Shown in pieces: positions 6,180 through 6,987 of a stretch of 6,987 bases of DNA. The stretch's first letter is position 1, and the number at the start of each line of letters is the position of its first letter. Origin of the DNA: an uncultured Clostridia bacterium (lineage in GTDB: Bacteria > Bacillota > Clostridia > Christensenellales > Borkfalkiaceae); contig CANREK010000071.1 in NCBI GenBank assembly GCA_947629605.1, positions 1-6,987 of the forward strand, written 5' to 3'. A program made the position numbers and the translations under genes. The notes beneath the pieces were generated by a model. The model saw only the letters and a program-made list of their open reading frames with translations. It did not search any database and was not told where the DNA came from.

Positions 6180-6623
6180 TTATAATTTTGCTTCGCGGTC
6201 GAGGGCGCGTTTTTGGTCGCGCTCTTTGAGGGCCTGTTTCTTGTCGTAGGTATGTTTGCCCTTGCAGAGGGCGACTTCCACCTTGATGAGGGCATCCTTG
6301 AAGTAGATTTTGAGGGGAACGAGGGTGTAGCCGCGCTCATTGACTTTGCCGACGATCTTGGAGATCTCGATGCGGTGCAGGAGCAATTTCCGATCCTTGC
6401 GCGAGTCGCGCGTGGAAAAGGCGCCGCTCTTGTCGTAGAGGGCGATGTGCATGTTTTTGAGAAAGACTTCGCCGCCGCGGATCTCGCAGAAGCTCTCCCC
6501 GAGGGAAGCCTTGCCCGCGCGGAGGGACTTGACCTCGGCCCCTTCGAGCACGATGCCGGCCTCGTATTTATCCCCGATAAAGTATTCAAACGAGGCGGAT
6601 TTGTTGACCGCAATGATCTTCAT
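6180..6623 (-). CDS. smpB: SsrA-binding protein SmpB
   Basis: This 147-residue protein matches SmpB from start to end: NKSASFEYFI (7-16), EAGIVLEGAEVKSLRAGKAS (21-40), RKDRKLLLHRIEISKIVGKV (75-94), TLVPLKIYF (100-108) and the basic tail KGKHTYDKKQALKERDQKRA (121-140). SmpB binds tmRNA and guides it to the empty A site of ribosomes stalled on broken mRNA. Its C-terminal tail occupies the vacant mRNA channel. The start at ATG 6623 is the only usable one in frame near the conserved N terminus, yet no Shine-Dalgarno sequence precedes it and a consensus promoter lies immediately upstream, so translation is probably leaderless. It lies just after rnr, a common pairing in Bacillota, and ends 9 nt before the terminator stem. 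Confidence 0.96.
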   Translation of the reverse strand: MKIIAVNKSASFEYFIGDKYEAGIVLEGAEVKSLRAGKASLGESFCEIRGGEVFLKNMHIALYDKSGAFSTRDSRKDRKLLLHRIEISKIVGKVNERGYTLVPLKIYFKDALIKVEVALCKGKHTYDKKQALKERDQKRALDREAKL

Positions 6624-6629
6624 AGCCGA

Positions 6630-6658
6630 ATTATACCATAGAGATTGATGAATGTCAA
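6630..6658 (-). promoter_or_regulatory. Fully consensus sigma-A promoter of smpB
   Basis: On the minus strand TTGACA (6658-6653) is followed after exactly 17 nt by TATAAT (6635-6630), with TGG directly before it forming an extended -10 element. The -10 box ends 6 nt before the ATG, so the expected transcription start, about 7 nt downstream, falls on the A of the start codon at 6623. The -35 box contains the TGA stop codon of rnr. Confidence 0.88.
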
Positions 6659-6987
6659 AGAATTTTGAGAAGGGAGAAATGCACTCTCCGCGCCCCGAGG
6701 TCCACGCCAATGACTTTGACCTTGATCCTTTGCCCGAGGCGGAAGGAATGACGGTTTCCGCGAAGCAGATATCTCTCTTCGAGGAATTCGTAGCTGTCGT
6801 CGGGGAGCGTCTCGATGGGGATGAGGCCCTCGACGGAGTTGTCGAGTTCGGCAAAGAGCCCGAACGAGGTCACGCCCGAGACGGCCGCCTCGTACTCTGC
6901 CCCGATCTTGTCCTGCATGTAGAAGGCGAGAAATAGGGCATCCACATCACGTTCGGCCTCCATGGCGTTCCTTTCACAGGCGGAGGA
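6655..6987 (-). CDS. rnr: Ribonuclease R, C-terminal part (5' end outside window)
   Basis: The frame is open to the right edge of the window and gives 110 residues. The first ones, SSACERNAMEAERDVDALF, match the segment linking the RNB catalytic domain to the S1 domain in RNase R. The S1 RNA-binding domain follows, with VSGVTSFGLFAELDNSVEGL and IKVKVIGVDLGARRVHFSL. The internal ATG at 6963 is not the true start. RNase R is a processive 3'-5' exoribonuclease that degrades structured RNA, including non-stop mRNA in trans-translation, which agrees with smpB next door. The protein ends almost directly after the S1 domain, without the long lysine-rich tail found in E. coli RNase R. The catalytic part cannot be examined here. 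Confidence 0.92.
   Translation of the reverse strand, partial: SSACERNAMEAERDVDALFLAFYMQDKIGAEYEAAVSGVTSFGLFAELDNSVEGLIPIETLPDDSYEFLEERYLLRGNRHSFRLGQRIKVKVIGVDLGARRVHFSLLKIL

Noticed and set aside
6213..6641. Plus-strand open frame opposite smpB
   Set aside because: It is the antisense shadow of smpB, with no ribosome binding site or known domain.

Overview
The window looks like a chromosomal segment of a GC-rich member of the Bacillota, Clostridia-like. The evidence is the gene content and order: rlmB followed by a SigH-type sigma factor, then dnaX-ybaB-recR, and an rnr-smpB pair on the other strand. A SigH-family factor points to Bacillota, and several genes carry strong AGGAGG-type ribosome binding sites. 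An uncultured gut lineage such as the Christensenellales is possible, but that is a guess. I see no insertion sequence, phage gene or CRISPR array. This is a housekeeping region with a few uncommon arrangements.

Left part, plus strand (1-5901): eight genes are packed head to tail. They are the end of rlmB (23S rRNA 2'-O-methyltransferase), a short SigH-type sigma factor overlapping it, a seven-helix membrane protein resembling YwaF/TMEM164, dnaX (clamp-loader subunit), ybaB (nucleoid-associated protein), recR (recombination mediator), a divergent gpsA (glycerol-3-phosphate dehydrogenase) and a two-helix protein with a YcxB-like C-terminal domain. Gaps are 1-30 nt, so much of this may be co-transcribed. 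dnaX, ybaB and recR form the conserved replication/repair group; gpsA and the membrane genes are less usual partners. I found no convincing promoter inside this block.

Middle (5902-6179): a near-consensus promoter drives a tRNA-Val (anticodon GAC) with an encoded CCA end. It is followed by a 15-bp wobble-containing hairpin and then a terminator that can work in both directions, separating the two convergent transcription units.

Right part, minus strand (6180-6987): smpB (trans-translation factor) and the 3' end of rnr (RNase R, cut by the window edge). These two act together in ribosome rescue and non-stop mRNA decay. The smpB gene has a fully consensus promoter whose -35 box contains the rnr stop codon. 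Its -10 box is only 6 nt from the ATG, and there is no Shine-Dalgarno sequence, which predicts a leaderless smpB mRNA. This is the most notable signal in the window. I did not find a wholly unknown system.
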